A DNA stretch of 64,000 bases from Aeromonas sobria (GTDB lineage: Bacteria > Pseudomonadota > Gammaproteobacteria > Enterobacterales > Aeromonadaceae). Location: assembly GCF_000820145.1 (NCBI RefSeq), contig NZ_CDBW01000048.1, positions 1 through 64,000 on the forward strand, given 5' to 3'. This document shows, piece by piece, positions 7,677 through 16,034 of this stretch. A program made the position numbers and the translations under genes. Under the pieces are notes generated by a model. That model was given only the letters and a program-made list of their open reading frames with translations. It did not search any database and was not told the DNA's origin. Every line of letters begins with the position of its first letter. Position 1 is the stretch's first letter.

Positions 7677-8803
7677 TCGAGGTTGGCCTCCTGTTCGCCC
7701 TTGTCATCGTTGTAGCGCAGTGCAATTTCGTGAAACAGCAAGTGGATGCGGGCGAAGGCATCCGTGATGTCGGGATCGAAGTGACTGCTGCGCCCCGCCA
7801 ATATGATGGGGACCACCTCCGTATGGGACATGGCCGCCTTGTAACACCGCTTGCTGATGAGGGCATCGTACACATCTGCCAGTGCCATCAGTCGGGCCGA
7901 CAGGGGGATGTCATCCCCCATCAGACCGTAGGGGTAGCCGGTGCCATCCCATTTCTCGTGGTGGTAGCAGGCGATCTCCTTGGCCAGCCGCAGAAACTCG
8001 ACCTCCACTCCTAACGCTTCCTCGGCGTGGACTATGGCCTCCTTGCCCAGGATGGAGTGGTGTTTCATCTGGGTGAACTCATCCGCATCCAGCTTGCCGG
8101 GTTTGAGCAGGATCCGGTCCGGTACGCCGACCTTGCCGATATCGTGCAGGGGGGCAGACTTGAACAGCAGATCTATGGTCTTGGGAGTCAGTTCTGCACG
8201 AAAGCGAGGGTGATCGCACAGGGTTTCCGCCAATAGCTTCACATAGTGCTGGGTGCGCAGTATGTGGTTGCCGGTCTCGTTGTCCCGGGTCTCGGCCAGA
8301 GAGGCGAGGGAGTGGATGGTGATGTTCTGGATCAGCTCGTTTTCACGGGTGCGCCGTTCCACCTCCTGTTCCAGATAGGCATTTTGGTCATGCAGCAGAT
8401 CCCGTGCAGCTTTCAGCTCAAGGTGGTTTCTGACGCGGGCCAGTACGATGGCGGGAGAGATAGGCTTGTGGATATAGTCCACGGCGCCGAGTGCCAGTCC
8501 GTGCGCTTCTGCGCTCTCCTCTACCTTGGCGGTCAGGAAAATCACCGGAATATGCCGTGCCTGCGGCATCTCCTGCAGTGCCTGCATCACCTGATAGCCA
8601 TCCATCTGGGGCATCACCACATCGAGCAGGATCAGATCCACCCGGGTGCCTGATGACAGTATCTCCAGCGCCCGCTGGCCACTGATGGCCACCTTGATCC
8701 GATAGTGCGGGCCCAGCAGGGCGCTGAGCAGGGAGAGGTTTTCAGGAGTGTCATCGACCACCAGCAGTGTGGGTTTGGTGTCGGGATCCAGCAAGTTGAG
8801 CAT
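7673..8803 (-). CDS. Response regulator with HD-GYP c-di-GMP phosphodiesterase domain
   Basis: 376-residue two-domain protein: a receiver domain (about 10-128, phospho-acceptor Asp61 in LILLDVVMPQMDG, Lys113) joined by a coiled helix (about 130-160) to an HD-GYP domain (about 160-370). The catalytic HD is at His220-Asp221 and the HHEKWDGTGYP signature at 281-291. HD-GYP enzymes hydrolyse c-di-GMP to pGpG or GMP. The gene starts 10 nt after the hybrid kinase stop and is the last gene of the stressosome-type operon, so it is the likely phosphorylation-controlled output. The start MLNLLDP follows GAGGGC; a longer reading would begin inside the kinase gene. Confidence 0.92.
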   Translation of the reverse strand: MLNLLDPDTKPTLLVVDDTPENLSLLSALLGPHYRIKVAISGQRALEILSSGTRVDLILLDVVMPQMDGYQVMQALQEMPQARHIPVIFLTAKVEESAEAHGLALGAVDYIHKPISPAIVLARVRNHLELKAARDLLHDQNAYLEQEVERRTRENELIQNITIHSLASLAETRDNETGNHILRTQHYVKLLAETLCDHPRFRAELTPKTIDLLFKSAPLHDIGKVGVPDRILLKPGKLDADEFTQMKHHSILGKEAIVHAEEALGVEVEFLRLAKEIACYHHEKWDGTGYPYGLMGDDIPLSARLMALADVYDALISKRCYKAAMSHTEVVPIILAGRSSHFDPDITDAFARIHLLFHEIALRYNDDKGEQEANLD

Positions 8804-8813
8804 AGTGGTGCCC

Positions 8814-11480
8814 TCACTCTTGGTTGAACAGATCGGGCCTGAGGGCCCGGACTTGTTGCAGGTGTGCCAGTGCATCCGTAAAACGGAAGCGGGTCATGGC
8901 GTCTGCCATCGTCGATGCTGTTTCTCCCAGCTGTCCAGTCAGCTGTTTCTGATGTTGCTGAAACAGGGTCAGTGCCTCTGCATCATCTTCCACCAGCAGT
9001 TGGGTCAGCTGCGCCAGCAGGGGCGCTATGTCTGTTGGCTCTTGCTCCGGCAGGTCGGGGGAGGGCTGGGTGGGCAGCAGGGCCAGCACGCCATCGCTCA
9101 GTTGCTGTTGCATCTGCAGCCCCTGTTCGGCCAGCGGTAACAGGCTGGTGGTGTCGTCTCCGTGGGAGAGCGCACTCTCCAGCCTGGCCGAGATATCTCG
9201 CAGTGGATCGGCGCCCAGAGTGGCGGCAATCCCTTTGAGGGTATGGGCTTGCCGATGGGCTTCCTCCCTGTCGTCTGTCTGCAGGGCGGTGATCAGGCTC
9301 TGCATGGGTTGGGTTCCCTGTTGGGCGAACCGTTGCAGCAGGTCCTGATACCACTCCCAGTTGTGCATCAGCCGTTGCAGAGCTGCCTCGGCATTGAGCC
9401 CGAGGGCCCTTAACTGCGGCAGTAAAGGCATGTCCTGTGGTGAGGGTGAAGTCTTGCGTGTTGCATCGGTTTCACGGCTGAAGGCGGGCACCCAGCGCTG
9501 CAGGGCGGCATAGAGCTTGTCGGGGTCGATGGGCTTGGCGATATGGTCATCCATACCCGCTGCCAGGCAGCGCTCTCGGTCACCGGCCATGACATTGGCC
9601 GTCATGGCAAGGATTGGGATCTGGTGCCCATCGCTCTCTTGCTGGCGCAGTTGACGGGTGGCGGCCAGTCCATCCATCACCGGCATCTGCATGTCCATCA
9701 GGATCAGGTCGTATGGCTGTTGCGCTGCCATTTGCAGGGCAATGGCGCCATTGCCGGCGATGCTGACGTCGGCTCCCACCGCTCGCAGCAGCTCCATCGC
9801 CACCTGCTGGTTCAGCTCGTTGTCTTCTGCCAGCAGTATGCGGAGCCCGTCGAAGCGATAGTTGTGGCTGGGCTGGGGGGTCTTCAAGGTGATCGCCGTG
9901 GTTTGATGGCCAAACAGCCCTATGATGGTATCGAACAGTACTGAGGCACACACCGGCTTGACCAGCACCCGGTCAAAGCCGGCAGCCTGGGCTTCACGAA
10001 AGACCTCTTCCCGCCCATAACCCGTCACCATGACCCGATAGAGCCGCTTGCCAAGGCCGCGGGCAATGAGGCGGCGCCCCGTCTCTATGCCATCCAGCCC
10101 CGGCATGTGCCAATCCAGCAGCACCACCTCATAGGCGTTACCTTCCTGTTCGGCGCTGGCGATCATCTGCAACGCCTGCTGACCCGATTCGGCGGTGTCC
10201 ACCACAAAGCTCATGCTGCGCAGCAGGGCAGCCAGTATGGTGCGGGCGCTGGCACTGTCGTCGGCCACCAGCATGCGGCGCCCACGCAGGTCCAGACTCG
10301 GCAAATAGCGTGATCTGTATCTGCCACGGCCGAGTCGGGCGGTAAACCAGAAGGTGCTTCCCTTGCCCGGTTCGCTCTGCACGCCAACCTCCCCCCCCAT
10401 CAATGTCGCCAGTTCGCGGGAGATGGCGAGCCCGAGGCCGGTGCCGCCGTATTTGCGGGTGGTGGAGCTGTCGGCCTGCTGGAAAGACTGGAACAGCCGC
10501 TGCTGCTGCTCCTGGCTCATGCCGATCCCCGTGTCCTGCACCGAACAGTGCAACAGCACCTCCTTCGGCAGTTTTTCCAGGCAAGTGACCTTGACCAGTA
10601 TCTCCCCCTGTTCGGTGAATTTGACCGCATTGTTGGCGTAGTTGATCAGGATCTGGCCGAGCCGGAGGGGATCGCCATAGAGCAGGGTGTCGAGCTGGTG
10701 GTCGACTTCGAACAGCAGCTCTATGCCCTTGGCTTCGGCCTTCTCGCCCACCAGGGTCGCCAGATTTTCCAGCACATGGTCGAGATCGAACTCGATCTGC
10801 TCCAGATCCAGCTTGCCCGCCTCTATCTTGGAGAAGTCGAGGATATCGTTGATGATGCCGAGCAGGTGCTGGGCCGAGCGCTGGATCTTGCCCACATAGT
10901 CGGCTTGCTGCGGATCGAGCCGGGTTTGCAGGGCGAGGTGGGCCATGCCCAGAATGGCGTTCATGGGGGTGCGGATCTCGTGGCTCATGTTGGCGAGAAA
11001 ATCGCTCTTGGCCCGGGTCGCGCTTTCTGCCAGCTCATAGGCCTGCTCCAGCTCCTGATTCTTGGTCTGCATCACGGCGAACAGCTCATCCCGGGTCGGT
11101 TCGGCGAACTGCTGCTGCATCTGCAACAGCAGAGCGTCATCGGGCCAGTGAGGCAGGTGGCACACCAGGGCGATGTCAGTGTCAGAGTGAGGAACCAGCC
11201 GGATGTTGCCATGGGCCGCGCCGGACGGGCTGTGCTGCAGTGGCTCGTCTGCCGAGAGGGAGACCCACAGCTCCTGCGTATGGCTTTCCAGCCACAGCTG
11301 GAGTTGCAGCGAGTCGATGGTCGCCGTCAGCTGGCGCACCAGCTCCGAGGTGGTACCCGCCAGCGGCGCCACGAAGGTGGGGTTCTTGTCGATGCAGGTG
11401 AGCACCTGGATCACCTTGCGTCTGGCGGTGAGGGCTGCCGCCGGGCCAGAGAGCCTGATATCACCGATCCGCTGCCGCAT
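8814..11480 (-). CDS. Hybrid sensor histidine kinase (HisKA-HATPase-REC-REC-HPt)
   Basis: 888-residue cytosolic hybrid kinase without membrane spans. The N-terminal ~130 residues are an unrecognised input region. A coiled linker leads to HisKA with phospho-His167 in MSHEIRTPMN, then a HATPase domain (N box NYANNAVKF, G boxes DTGIGMS and GGTGLGL). Two receivers follow, with Asp456 in LLDWHMPGLDG and Asp596 in LMDMQMPVMDG, and an HPt domain with His746 in AHTLKG. Its start codon directly abuts the RsbT-X stop codon (TAGATG), so it is translationally coupled to the stressosome genes. Probable partner: the HD-GYP response regulator immediately downstream. The lack of membrane segments suggests that input comes from the stressosome proteins or an internal signal. 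Confidence 0.92.
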   Translation of the reverse strand: MRQRIGDIRLSGPAAALTARRKVIQVLTCIDKNPTFVAPLAGTTSELVRQLTATIDSLQLQLWLESHTQELWVSLSADEPLQHSPSGAAHGNIRLVPHSDTDIALVCHLPHWPDDALLLQMQQQFAEPTRDELFAVMQTKNQELEQAYELAESATRAKSDFLANMSHEIRTPMNAILGMAHLALQTRLDPQQADYVGKIQRSAQHLLGIINDILDFSKIEAGKLDLEQIEFDLDHVLENLATLVGEKAEAKGIELLFEVDHQLDTLLYGDPLRLGQILINYANNAVKFTEQGEILVKVTCLEKLPKEVLLHCSVQDTGIGMSQEQQQRLFQSFQQADSSTTRKYGGTGLGLAISRELATLMGGEVGVQSEPGKGSTFWFTARLGRGRYRSRYLPSLDLRGRRMLVADDSASARTILAALLRSMSFVVDTAESGQQALQMIASAEQEGNAYEVVLLDWHMPGLDGIETGRRLIARGLGKRLYRVMVTGYGREEVFREAQAAGFDRVLVKPVCASVLFDTIIGLFGHQTTAITLKTPQPSHNYRFDGLRILLAEDNELNQQVAMELLRAVGADVSIAGNGAIALQMAAQQPYDLILMDMQMPVMDGLAATRQLRQQESDGHQIPILAMTANVMAGDRERCLAAGMDDHIAKPIDPDKLYAALQRWVPAFSRETDATRKTSPSPQDMPLLPQLRALGLNAEAALQRLMHNWEWYQDLLQRFAQQGTQPMQSLITALQTDDREEAHRQAHTLKGIAATLGADPLRDISARLESALSHGDDTTSLLPLAEQGLQMQQQLSDGVLALLPTQPSPDLPEQEPTDIAPLLAQLTQLLVEDDAEALTLFQQHQKQLTGQLGETASTMADAMTRFRFTDALAHLQQVRALRPDLFNQE

Positions 11481-12545
11481 CTAGCGCTCCTTCTCCGGTT
11501 GTACCCGCAACACGATACAACTCGCATCATCCGTGCTGCGGCCGCTGTGGTCTATGACTTGACGGGCCAGGATGGCGGGATCCGCCCCCAGATCCAGTGC
11601 GCCGTCACGCAGGTTGAGCGACTCGCTGATGCCATCCGAATAGAGCATCAGCACATCCCCCGGCTCCATGGGCTGGCGTTGCAGCAAGGGGGTGGGGAAG
11701 CGCTCCCCCAGTACTCCATCGCGGGAGATGCCGCGCCAGAGGTCATGGCCGCGCAGACAGATGCGGGTGTTGCCGATACCGGCGTAGCTCAGTTCCCCCC
11801 GTTCACAGTTGACCAGGGCTATGCCAGCTGCCGCTCCCCGGGTACCGATGCAGTGTTGATGCAACAGTTGCAGCAGAGGTGCCGGCTCCTGCTCAGGGGT
11901 GTTTTGCAGCTTATCTTCCAGTGTCAGTGCCAGCTTGTTGGCCGAGGTACCGTGGCCGCTGACATCGATCAGCACCAGCAAGACGCCGTCGGAGGTGGGC
12001 CGGATAAAGACCAGATCGCCGGAGACCTTTTCCGGATAGCAGGGCCTGTTTTCGCTGGCCCATGCCAGTTTCAAACCAGACTGACCCCATGGCTGGGTTG
12101 GCATTGTGAGGCGTATCGTCGAGGGTGCCGCGCCCAGCCACTTGCGAGCCTGCACCAGGGTGCCCCCTTCCGGCGGTGTGCTGATGGTGAGCTCTGACAT
12201 CATGCGCCGCACGCCGGGCAGCCCCAGCCCCAGAGTGCCAGAGGTGCTGTAGTGATCCTGCAGGGCCTGATGCACATCCGGTATGCCGGGCCCTTTGTCA
12301 CGGGCGATGATGTCGATGCAGGCTCGTCCCTTGGGGTGATGGAGGGTCAGGGTGATCTCCCCCTGCCCGGCGTATTTCAGGATATTGCTGCCAAGCTCGG
12401 AAACCACGGTGGAGAGCATGGCACGATCCACGTCAGACAGGCTGGCGATAAAGGGGAGCCGACGCACCGCCATCACAGTCAGGTGCAGATCGATATCGTG
12501 GCGTAGCGGATAGTTGGCCTCCTGAGTCGCATGCTCTTGCATCAT
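11481..12545 (-). CDS. RsbT-RsbX fusion: serine kinase domain plus PP2C-type phosphatase domain
   Basis: 354 residues with two halves. Residues ~15-135 are an RsbT/anti-sigma-type HATPase: N box Glu50-x3-Asn54, G1 DKGPGI (83-88), G2 GTLGLGLPG (103-111). Residues ~155-354 are an RsbX/SpoIIE-like PP2C phosphatase: metal-binding Asp194 in IDVSGHGT, YAGIGNT (255-260), YSDG (302-305), DD (339-340). In Gram-positive stressosomes RsbT phosphorylates RsbR and RsbS, and RsbX removes the phosphates; these are separate proteins there. Here they are joined in one ORF with no internal stop or frameshift. A GAGGAG site precedes the double ATG. It lies between rsbS-like and hybrid-kinase genes. Confidence 0.85.
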   Translation of the reverse strand: MMQEHATQEANYPLRHDIDLHLTVMAVRRLPFIASLSDVDRAMLSTVVSELGSNILKYAGQGEITLTLHHPKGRACIDIIARDKGPGIPDVHQALQDHYSTSGTLGLGLPGVRRMMSELTISTPPEGGTLVQARKWLGAAPSTIRLTMPTQPWGQSGLKLAWASENRPCYPEKVSGDLVFIRPTSDGVLLVLIDVSGHGTSANKLALTLEDKLQNTPEQEPAPLLQLLHQHCIGTRGAAAGIALVNCERGELSYAGIGNTRICLRGHDLWRGISRDGVLGERFPTPLLQRQPMEPGDVLMLYSDGISESLNLRDGALDLGADPAILARQVIDHSGRSTDDASCIVLRVQPEKER

Positions 12546-12551
12546 GGCGCT

Positions 12552-12929
12552 TTACTCCTCGCCCTTGAGATGGCGGACGTGGGCGAAGGCGTCGTCCATG
12601 TCGATGAAGCAGCGCAGCGGCCCGGGCTGCGCTTCGGCCAGCGCCAGAAACGCGGCGATCCCGGCATTGAGCCCCACCAGCAGGCAGATGGCGCCTAACA
12701 GGCGGCATACCTCGGCCAGCTTGCGTACCTGTCTGAATTCATGGTGATCCAGCAGCATGACGCCGGAGAAGTCGAGCAACACGGCATGGTGACGCCCGTG
12801 TACCAGTCGCTGGGAGAGGGCCTGCATCAGCATCTGCATGCCATCGTCACCGAGATCGGGACGCATGCTGACCACTATGCAGTCGGCCACATCGGCGATG
12901 CCAAGATCGTTGTTGAGCTGCATGGTCAT
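12552..12929 (-). CDS. RsbS-like STAS-domain stressosome protein
   Basis: 125-residue single STAS domain. Position after an RsbR-like gene and before an RsbT-X gene identifies it as the RsbS counterpart. In B. subtilis RsbS the phosphorylated Ser59 follows a conserved Asp. The equivalent turn here is LLD61-H62-H63-EF, with CAC CAT codons that I checked on the minus strand, so the phospho-acceptor Ser is replaced by His. The start is the first of two close ATGs, behind AGGATG, 9 nt after the RsbR stop. It may act as a non-phosphorylatable scaffold or use a different phospho-switch. Confidence 0.75.
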   Translation of the reverse strand: MTMQLNNDLGIADVADCIVVSMRPDLGDDGMQMLMQALSQRLVHGRHHAVLLDFSGVMLLDHHEFRQVRKLAEVCRLLGAICLLVGLNAGIAAFLALAEAQPGPLRCFIDMDDAFAHVRHLKGEE

Positions 12930-12938
12930 GGCCGCATC

Positions 12939-14159
12939 CTAGAGGGTGGAACCGACCCGTTTGAGCGCTATTTCGAAGGCATCTCTCAGGGTTGCCGTGG
13001 TGCGGACGTCACCGACCGACACCCCCAGCTCCACCATGGTGCGGGCAATGGCGGGAGAGACTCCCGAGATGATGGCCTCACAGCCCATGAACTGGGTCGC
13101 CTTGGTGATCTTGATCAGCTGGTTGGCGACGCCGGTATCCACGGTAGCGACACCGGCAATATCCAGCACGAAGACCCGGGCCCGGGTTTCGGCGATCTTG
13201 GTGAGCGACTTGTTCATCACGTCGGCGGTGCGCATTGAGTCGATGATCCCCACCAATGGAAGCAGCAGGATCCCGTCCCAGATAGGGGTGACAGGGGTCG
13301 ACATCTCTTGCAGCGACTTGTGCAGCTCCTCGCGCACTCTGGCGGCCTCTTCCGCTTCCACCATGGCACGCTTGAGCTGACGGTGCTGCTCCACCTGCGC
13401 CGTGATGTCGGTGGCAAATTTGACGATTTTGCTGGGCTTGCCGTTCAGATCCAGCACGGGGTTGTAGGATCCCTGGATCCAGACCTCCTGTCCCTGCTTG
13501 CCGAGCCGGCAGAATTCGCCTGCGAGAAACTCGCCCCGTCGCAGTGTTTCCCAGAAGGTGCGGTAATCCGCCGACTGGGCGTAGTCCGGGTCAACCAGCA
13601 GCCTGTGGTGCTGGCCCTTCAGCTCCTCCAGCCGGTAGCCCACTATGTCGAGAAAGCGTGGATTGGCATCCAGTATGGTGCCGTCCAGCGAGAACTCCAC
13701 CTTGCCCATGACCCGGCTCAGGGCATTGAGCTGGCCCTCGAAGCTGGCAGTGAGCTGCTTCTGCCCGGTCAGATCCATGGCGTAGACGATGATGCGGGTC
13801 AGCTGCCCCTCGGTATCCAGAACCGGGCTGCAGGCACCCCGGATCCAGATATCCCGCCCCTGTTTATCCAGCAGGTGGAACTCGCTTTCCTGTGACGTGC
13901 CGCTGCGCAGCGTCTCCCATAAAGTGTCATAAGTGGCAGATTGAGCCTCATCCGGGGAGAGCAGCATGCCGTGGTGCTTGCCCTTTAGCTCATCCAGCGG
14001 GTAGCCCATGATGGTGAGAAAATGAGGGTTGGCATCCAGGATTTGCCCCTCTGGCGAGAGTTCGAGCCGAGCCAGCACCTGATCGATGGCGTCCATCCCG
14101 GCCTGATGAGGGGAAGGGGCCGAGCCGGTGGTCTTGGAAGAGGAAGTGTGCGCGTCCAT
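12939..14159 (-). CDS. RsbR-like stressosome sensor (PAS-PAS-STAS)
   Basis: 406 residues: PAS 1 (about 25-135), PAS 2 (about 145-255), a charged helix (255-285) and a C-terminal STAS domain (about 288-400). The two PAS domains are near copies of each other (LDANPHF/LDANPRF, GYPLDELKGKHH/GYRLEELKGQHH), implying internal duplication. In the STAS domain, Thr342 in VDTG matches the position of RsbRA Thr171, and Thr374 in IARTM is the likely second phospho-Thr. There are no membrane segments. This is the first gene of the operon and the presumed signal input; the small molecule, redox or light cue read by the PAS pair is unknown. Confidence 0.85.
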   Translation of the reverse strand: MDAHTSSSKTTGSAPSPHQAGMDAIDQVLARLELSPEGQILDANPHFLTIMGYPLDELKGKHHGMLLSPDEAQSATYDTLWETLRSGTSQESEFHLLDKQGRDIWIRGACSPVLDTEGQLTRIIVYAMDLTGQKQLTASFEGQLNALSRVMGKVEFSLDGTILDANPRFLDIVGYRLEELKGQHHRLLVDPDYAQSADYRTFWETLRRGEFLAGEFCRLGKQGQEVWIQGSYNPVLDLNGKPSKIVKFATDITAQVEQHRQLKRAMVEAEEAARVREELHKSLQEMSTPVTPIWDGILLLPLVGIIDSMRTADVMNKSLTKIAETRARVFVLDIAGVATVDTGVANQLIKITKATQFMGCEAIISGVSPAIARTMVELGVSVGDVRTTATLRDAFEIALKRVGSTL

Positions 14160-14303
14160 GGCATCTCCAGTGAGAGGGAGTCGTTGATTTTGATGTCAAT
14201 AAAGGGTGCTAAGCAGTTATAGCCCACTCCGGCTCTTCCGGCTGGAATAAAGGGTCAAAAGAGGCTTGTCATCTTCCGGTTGCTGGAAGTTTATTCCGAG
14301 GGG

Positions 14304-14343
14304 ACAAAACAGGGCGGGAGCTATCCACCGAGCCCTGTTTTGT
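14304..14343. other. 12-bp inverted repeat in the rsbR-aphA divergent region
   Basis: ACAAAACAGGGC (14304-14315) and its perfect complement (14332-14343) flank a 16-nt loop, about 75 bp upstream of aphA and 145 bp upstream of the RsbR-like gene. There is no U-tract beyond the stem. It could be a leader hairpin of the aphA mRNA or a remnant terminator; no regulator site is recognised. Confidence 0.4.
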
Positions 14344-14418
14344 GGCGAGTTTCACGGTTTGCATCGGCAGCATGGGGCAGGATTGGCACCCTGTTTCATT
14401 CACGTCATGAGTTGTGCC

Positions 14419-15129
14419 ATGCCCGCTTTTTCCCGTCTTACCCTGATAGCATCCCTGTTTGCAGCCACCTTCAGCCTGCCCGCCCTGGCCGATCAGATCG
14501 TGACCAGCCCGGCTGGTGTCACGACAGTGACCCTGGCCCAGCAGGCTCCTGTTCACTGGGTCTCGGTAGAGCAGATTGCCAAGAGTCTGGATGGTCTACC
14601 CCCGATGGCGGTAGGTTTTGATATCGACGATACCCTGCTCTTCTCCAGCCCGGGTTTCTATCGCGGCAAGCAGGAGTTCTCGCCCAACGACGAGAGCTAT
14701 CTGAAGAACCCAGCCTTCTGGGAGAAAATGAACAACGGCTGGGATGCGTTCAGCATGCCGAAAGAGGTGGGCAAGGCGCTGATCGCCATGCACCTCAAAC
14801 GCGGCGATCACATCTATTTCGTCACTGGCCGTTCGGCCACCAAAACGGAAACCGTGAGCCAGACCCTGCAGCAGACCATGGGGATCCCCGCCGATCGACT
14901 CAATCCGGTGATCTTCGCCGGCGATCAGCCGGGCCAGAACACCAAGGTGCAGTGGCTCAAGGACAAGCAGATGAAGGTCTTCTACGGCGATGCGGACGGG
15001 GATATCAAGGCGGCGCAGGAGGTCGGCATTCGCGGCATTCGGCTGCTGCGGGCGGCAAACTCCAGTTATCGCCCACTGCCGCTGGCAGGGGCGCTGGGGG
15101 AAGAGGTGATCATCAACTCCCAGTTCTGA
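14419..15129 (+). CDS. aphA: Class B acid phosphatase AphA
   Basis: 236-residue periplasmic non-specific phosphatase and phosphotransferase of the HAD (DDDD) superfamily. A signal peptide (about residues 1-25, ending LPALA) is followed by the hallmark FDIDDTLLFSSPGF, the YFVTGRS block with KTETVS, and YGDADGDI near the C terminus, all very close to E. coli AphA (237 residues). The start was placed at 14419 from length; an ATG 12 nt upstream is equally possible since neither has a good ribosome site. It is a single gene. Confidence 0.92.
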   Translation: MPAFSRLTLIASLFAATFSLPALADQIVTSPAGVTTVTLAQQAPVHWVSVEQIAKSLDGLPPMAVGFDIDDTLLFSSPGFYRGKQEFSPNDESYLKNPAFWEKMNNGWDAFSMPKEVGKALIAMHLKRGDHIYFVTGRSATKTETVSQTLQQTMGIPADRLNPVIFAGDQPGQNTKVQWLKDKQMKVFYGDADGDIKAAQEVGIRGIRLLRAANSSYRPLPLAGALGEEVIINSQF

Positions 15130-15229
15130 TCCGGAGAGGATCCATGCGACAAGGGCGGGGCCATCGGCACCCGCCCTTTTGCTTTTAAGGAGTCATGCAA
15201 AGGCGTTGCGCCTTAGTCAGCTCACGGTA

Positions 15230-15493
15230 TCAGTCAGCCCACGGCATCTCGGGCAGGCTGTCGAGGAACTCGCCGTAGCGGGTCAGATTGAAGGGGCCCT
15301 GATCGGCCTCCATCGCCATCAGCTCGGCCCCGAGGGCGCAGGCGATATACTGCAGCGCCTCTGCCCGCGGGGTGCCCTTCATCACCAGCCGCATCAGGGT
15401 CGCCTTCACATGGGGCGGGTGACCATCGTTGAGCTGGTTCTCCACCATCTCCAGCAGCGTCTCTTCGTCAAAAAATTCCTGAGTGTCGTTCAT
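15230..15493 (-). CDS. Conserved hypothetical small acidic protein
   Basis: 87-residue, acidic, probably all-helical protein with no signal or membrane segment and no motif I can name. The segment HPPHVKATLMRLVMKGTPRA followed by ALGAELMAME resembles small uncharacterised gammaproteobacterial proteins. It is a plausible real gene: an ATG with even codon use, a clear stop, and no better overlapping frame. It lies alone between aphA (convergent) and the secreted-protein gene on the same strand. No function proposed. Confidence 0.6.
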   Translation of the reverse strand: MNDTQEFFDEETLLEMVENQLNDGHPPHVKATLMRLVMKGTPRAEALQYIACALGAELMAMEADQGPFNLTRYGEFLDSLPEMPWAD

Positions 15494-15589
15494 GGGGTAT
15501 CCACAACAGTAAATGTGGCGGCCAGTATAGCCCTAACCGCCTCCACTCCCTGCACAATCAGGCAATAAACTGCCCGCTGCTCGTGACGG

Positions 15590-15988
15590 TTAGGTACGGC
15601 AAATCAGCCCGAACAGGGTGTAGCGATCGCGCTGGTTGACGCGGCAGTAACTGATGCCAGCGGGCAGTGCCTGCTGCAGGGTGATGGCGCTGTGCTGATA
15701 GTGGCAGACCAGATAGAGGGGGCGTTGGCTACCATCAAGCTGGCTCCAGTAGTGGGTCTCATCGTTGTCGCCGTTATCCGGTTTGAGTTGGGCTAGCTCG
15801 GCAGGATCTCCGTCGAACAGGGCCAAATTATCGAGCCGGTGGCTGAGGGTTTCGTCCTGTTTGCCATCGTCATTGCGGGTGAACGCCTGCCAGCCCTGCT
15901 GCGGGGTCAGCAGTTGCTGGCTAACCTCGATGGCGGGCGGGCAATCAAATTGCAGGCTGGCGGCAAGGGCCAGGGTGGTCAGTAACAT
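15590..15988 (-). CDS. Small exported protein, STY0301-like
   Basis: 132 residues starting with a hydrophobic segment (MLLTTLALAASLQF) that can serve as a signal peptide, then CPP and a WQAF-R segment, two further Cys residues (LVCHYQ and SYCRV) and a final Cys. The C-PP start and mid-protein layout resemble the STY0301 family of small periplasmic proteins, which has no known function. It is in the same direction as the MscS-type gene, 46 nt away, but probably separate. Moderate confidence that it is a gene; low confidence on the family. Confidence 0.55.
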   Translation of the reverse strand: MLLTTLALAASLQFDCPPAIEVSQQLLTPQQGWQAFTRNDDGKQDETLSHRLDNLALFDGDPAELAQLKPDNGDNDETHYWSQLDGSQRPLYLVCHYQHSAITLQQALPAGISYCRVNQRDRYTLFGLICRT

Positions 15989-16034
15989 GATCTCGGATCT
16001 CTCTTCATTCCATCAATCCCGTCCCCATGCTATG

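Noticed and set aside
10548..12197. 549-residue plus-strand ORF opposite the hybrid kinase and RsbT-X genes
   Set aside because: Antisense shadow of recognised domains; low-complexity composition, no ribosome site.
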